From contig NC_088313.1 in the NCBI RefSeq assembly GCF_910592395.1, positions 15,208,437-15,272,436 on the forward strand: 64,000 nt of DNA. The letters run 5' to 3'. Below are positions 62,224-64,000 of this stretch, in pieces. The notes beneath the pieces are model-generated. The model saw nothing but the letters and a program-made list of their open reading frames with translations, was not told the DNA's origin and did not search any database. The DNA is from Lineus longissimus (Eukaryota > Nemertea > Pilidiophora > Heteronemertea > Lineidae). Each line of letters opens with the position of its first letter. Position 1 is the first letter of the stretch. The position numbers and the translations under genes are program-made.

Positions 62224-64000
62224 CTGAAAGGTAAGAGAGAAGAGGGTGAGGTTCGTAATGCTCAGGGGACATGTCATCCGACAGTAGATCACAATCAGAG
62301 AAAGACATCTTCTTGTTGATTCATAAAAGTTTGCAGAACGTTTTTGTCCAGTCTTTTTTTGTCCAATTTCATCCAATTATCGGCACTCGGTAATCTCCTC
62401 TCTGACAAAGATGTCAAGAAGTCAAGATTCTCCACATATATGAAGCAATGTCACTGTCTGGTAATTGTGCTGAGAAGAAGGGTCCTGTCTGTCGTCCCAA
62501 CTCAAATCCTCGTGAAAGGTTTTTGAACCTCTTGAAAAATAGATTTGTTGTCGCCTTCTTCTTGTCCAACAGTAGGTGGAAGAAGTGTCCAACCCTTCAC
62601 TTGCGCTCAAAGCCCAAGCACAGAGCCTTTAGGTCACAATGCAGTATCTTTCTTCTTCCTTTTCGTCAACTCGAAGGTAGACTAGTTGTTGTTGTGGTTG
62701 ATTTGTCCTGTTCCACCCAAAGAGTTTTAGTCCAATTTCCGTTTATCGACAAAAGTCTGTTGTTGATGTGACTCAGTGTTGTAAACATCACAATCTCAAA
62801 TCAGGTTTCTTGTACTTTTTCTGATCCGCAATCTCTTCGAATGCTCAGGAATTTTAATGTGTTCCGGAGAGCTGTAAAGCAATGTCCTATTAGAGCAAGT
62901 ATGATTATCAAAATGTGACCGATGATTAGACAAAAATGACTAGCTACCTTGGAAACAAAGAGACGATTACTAAGAATTGCGCACTATTTGAAAGCGGCGT
63001 AGTACACTCACTCACCCTGTTGACTCAGACCCAGACGGTAGAATCAAACTCTATGACTCCTACGAACTGATCAACATCATGATGCGAGGCGAGCGCTTCA
63101 TCGCTTTCTTGGTGTAGCCAGCCATCGAGCTTTTATTGATCAACATGAACACAGGAGTTGTAGTCATATACCAGACTGGTATGTACTCAACACGAGATGG
63201 AGTGCGACGACTGTATCCACAATTATGCCATTCTCGATAACGCAGTGATGATGCATACCAACCACGAGGAGTTATGCAAAATCAACGGATAGTAAATACA
63301 GCTAAATAATTACCAGTAGTAATTTCCCACTTGCAAATAACAAGTACGCAACATTTTTCACAAATATTGCACAGGCTTCGATAACTGTGAATTACACTGT
63401 TTGAAAAGGTAATGGAAAGCCTTAAGTATCTTCATTCCAACCATGAGAACTATCCACCAAGATCCTGAAGTATTCTCCTTGATGATGGTGTACTCAAAGG
63501 ACGAACACTAAATGTTAACTTTTATCTGAGCGAGCTTCAGGCGAACAGCCTAATTGCGGCTGACCATGGATGGGTCCGGAACACTCCTGGCACAATACTT
63601 TCTCAGATGAACCTGAATGCGAGTACATATGCAAAAGTCTGCGCTGGGTAGAGTAACAAAGAAACATGGAAACTGACAAAGCTCATATTTCTAGAAAGAT
63701 GGCTTAAGTTCTTTCAGCAAAGACCTTGAACAGGTCCCAAGGTTAGTTTAAGACAGGGTGGAGCACCCAGGTATTTACTTGCTGCGCAATAGCAAGAAGC
63801 CACACTAAACCTTCCTAGCTTTTTGCTGCCACAGAATAGTAAATAGTACAGAAGATAGCCCACGGCGCGATGAACTTTTGTAGGCAGATTCAAACAGAGC
63901 TATAAAGGTCAGCGCTTTAGAGATGCTGTGAGTGATACAGAGTGGCTTCTGCTTAATAGCTTCCTAGGGAATGGTAACCACAAAGTAGTATCTATATTCT
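62224..64000 (-). other. KDM3 5' intron, upstream exons not in window
   Basis: No KDM3 exon for the preceding conserved N-terminal block could be found on the minus strand up to 64,000, so the next exon upstream lies outside. The plus strand carries short protein-like but broken frames at about 62.99-63.65 kb (separate entry). Confidence 0.6.
62990..63652 (+). pseudogene. Possible decayed coding relic of unknown origin
   Basis: Three short plus-strand stretches read like protein but in different frames and with stops between: HPVDSDPDGRIKLYDSYEL with INIMMRGERFIAFLV before a stop at 63117, MECDDCIHNYAILDNAVMMH at about 63200-63290, and TLNVNFYLSELQANSLIAAD with HGWVRNTPGTIL before a stop at about 63650. 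No family is recognised. They could be pieces of an old transposon or a dead gene, or chance; no functional claim is made. Confidence 0.3.

Overview
This window is from an animal nuclear genome: protein-coding exons with canonical GT/AG splice sites, long AT-rich introns, homopolymer C/G tracts, microsatellites and transposon remnants. It looks like a marine invertebrate. A repeat end of the type seen in molluscs (palindromic AGGCCC/GGGCCT start, tetranucleotide-array tail) suggests a mollusc or other lophotrochozoan, but I cannot fix the species.

One gene dominates. From about 62.2 kb down to 9.7 kb, the minus strand carries 16 coding exons of a KDM3/JMJD1-family JmjC histone H3K9 demethylase. 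The exons join in frame throughout and give 2,674 codons plus a stop. The N-terminal exons lie beyond position 64,000. The 3' half (9.7-15.6 kb) is compact and holds the KDM3 zinc finger, an LxxLL motif and the JmjC domain with an intact HxD...H iron triad. The middle (15.1-27.8 kb) has two giant exons of 2.2 and 2.0 kb that encode disordered, charged sequence. A 30.6-kb intron (31.6-62.1 kb) separates the first two exons seen here. The C-terminal sequence looks closest to KDM3B.

Downstream of the stop codon, 5.6-9.7 kb reads as a long AT-rich 3'UTR with two tandem-repeat arrays and a poly(A) signal near 5.64 kb. At the far left, a possible last exon of a plus-strand gene (about 872-957) is followed by repeat-rich sequence and a plus-strand poly(A) signal at 3,590. 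The two genes would then lie tail to tail, with two hairpin elements between them.

The big intron is the accessory part of the window. It holds a 1,008-bp non-autonomous DNA transposon with 58-bp terminal inverted repeats and a perfect 9-bp target duplication (33.9-34.9 kb), a 540-bp TTAA-flanked piggyBac-type element (50.0-50.6 kb), two ends-conserved repeats of a hairpin/tetranucleotide family (51.0-52.7 and 57.8-58.7 kb), a tRNA-derived SINE head (44.0 kb), a CpG-rich block that could be an internal promoter (36.5-36.9 kb), and many copies of a nuclear-receptor-like TGACCTTGACCTT motif. I found no rRNA, intact tRNA, CRISPR array or prokaryotic feature.
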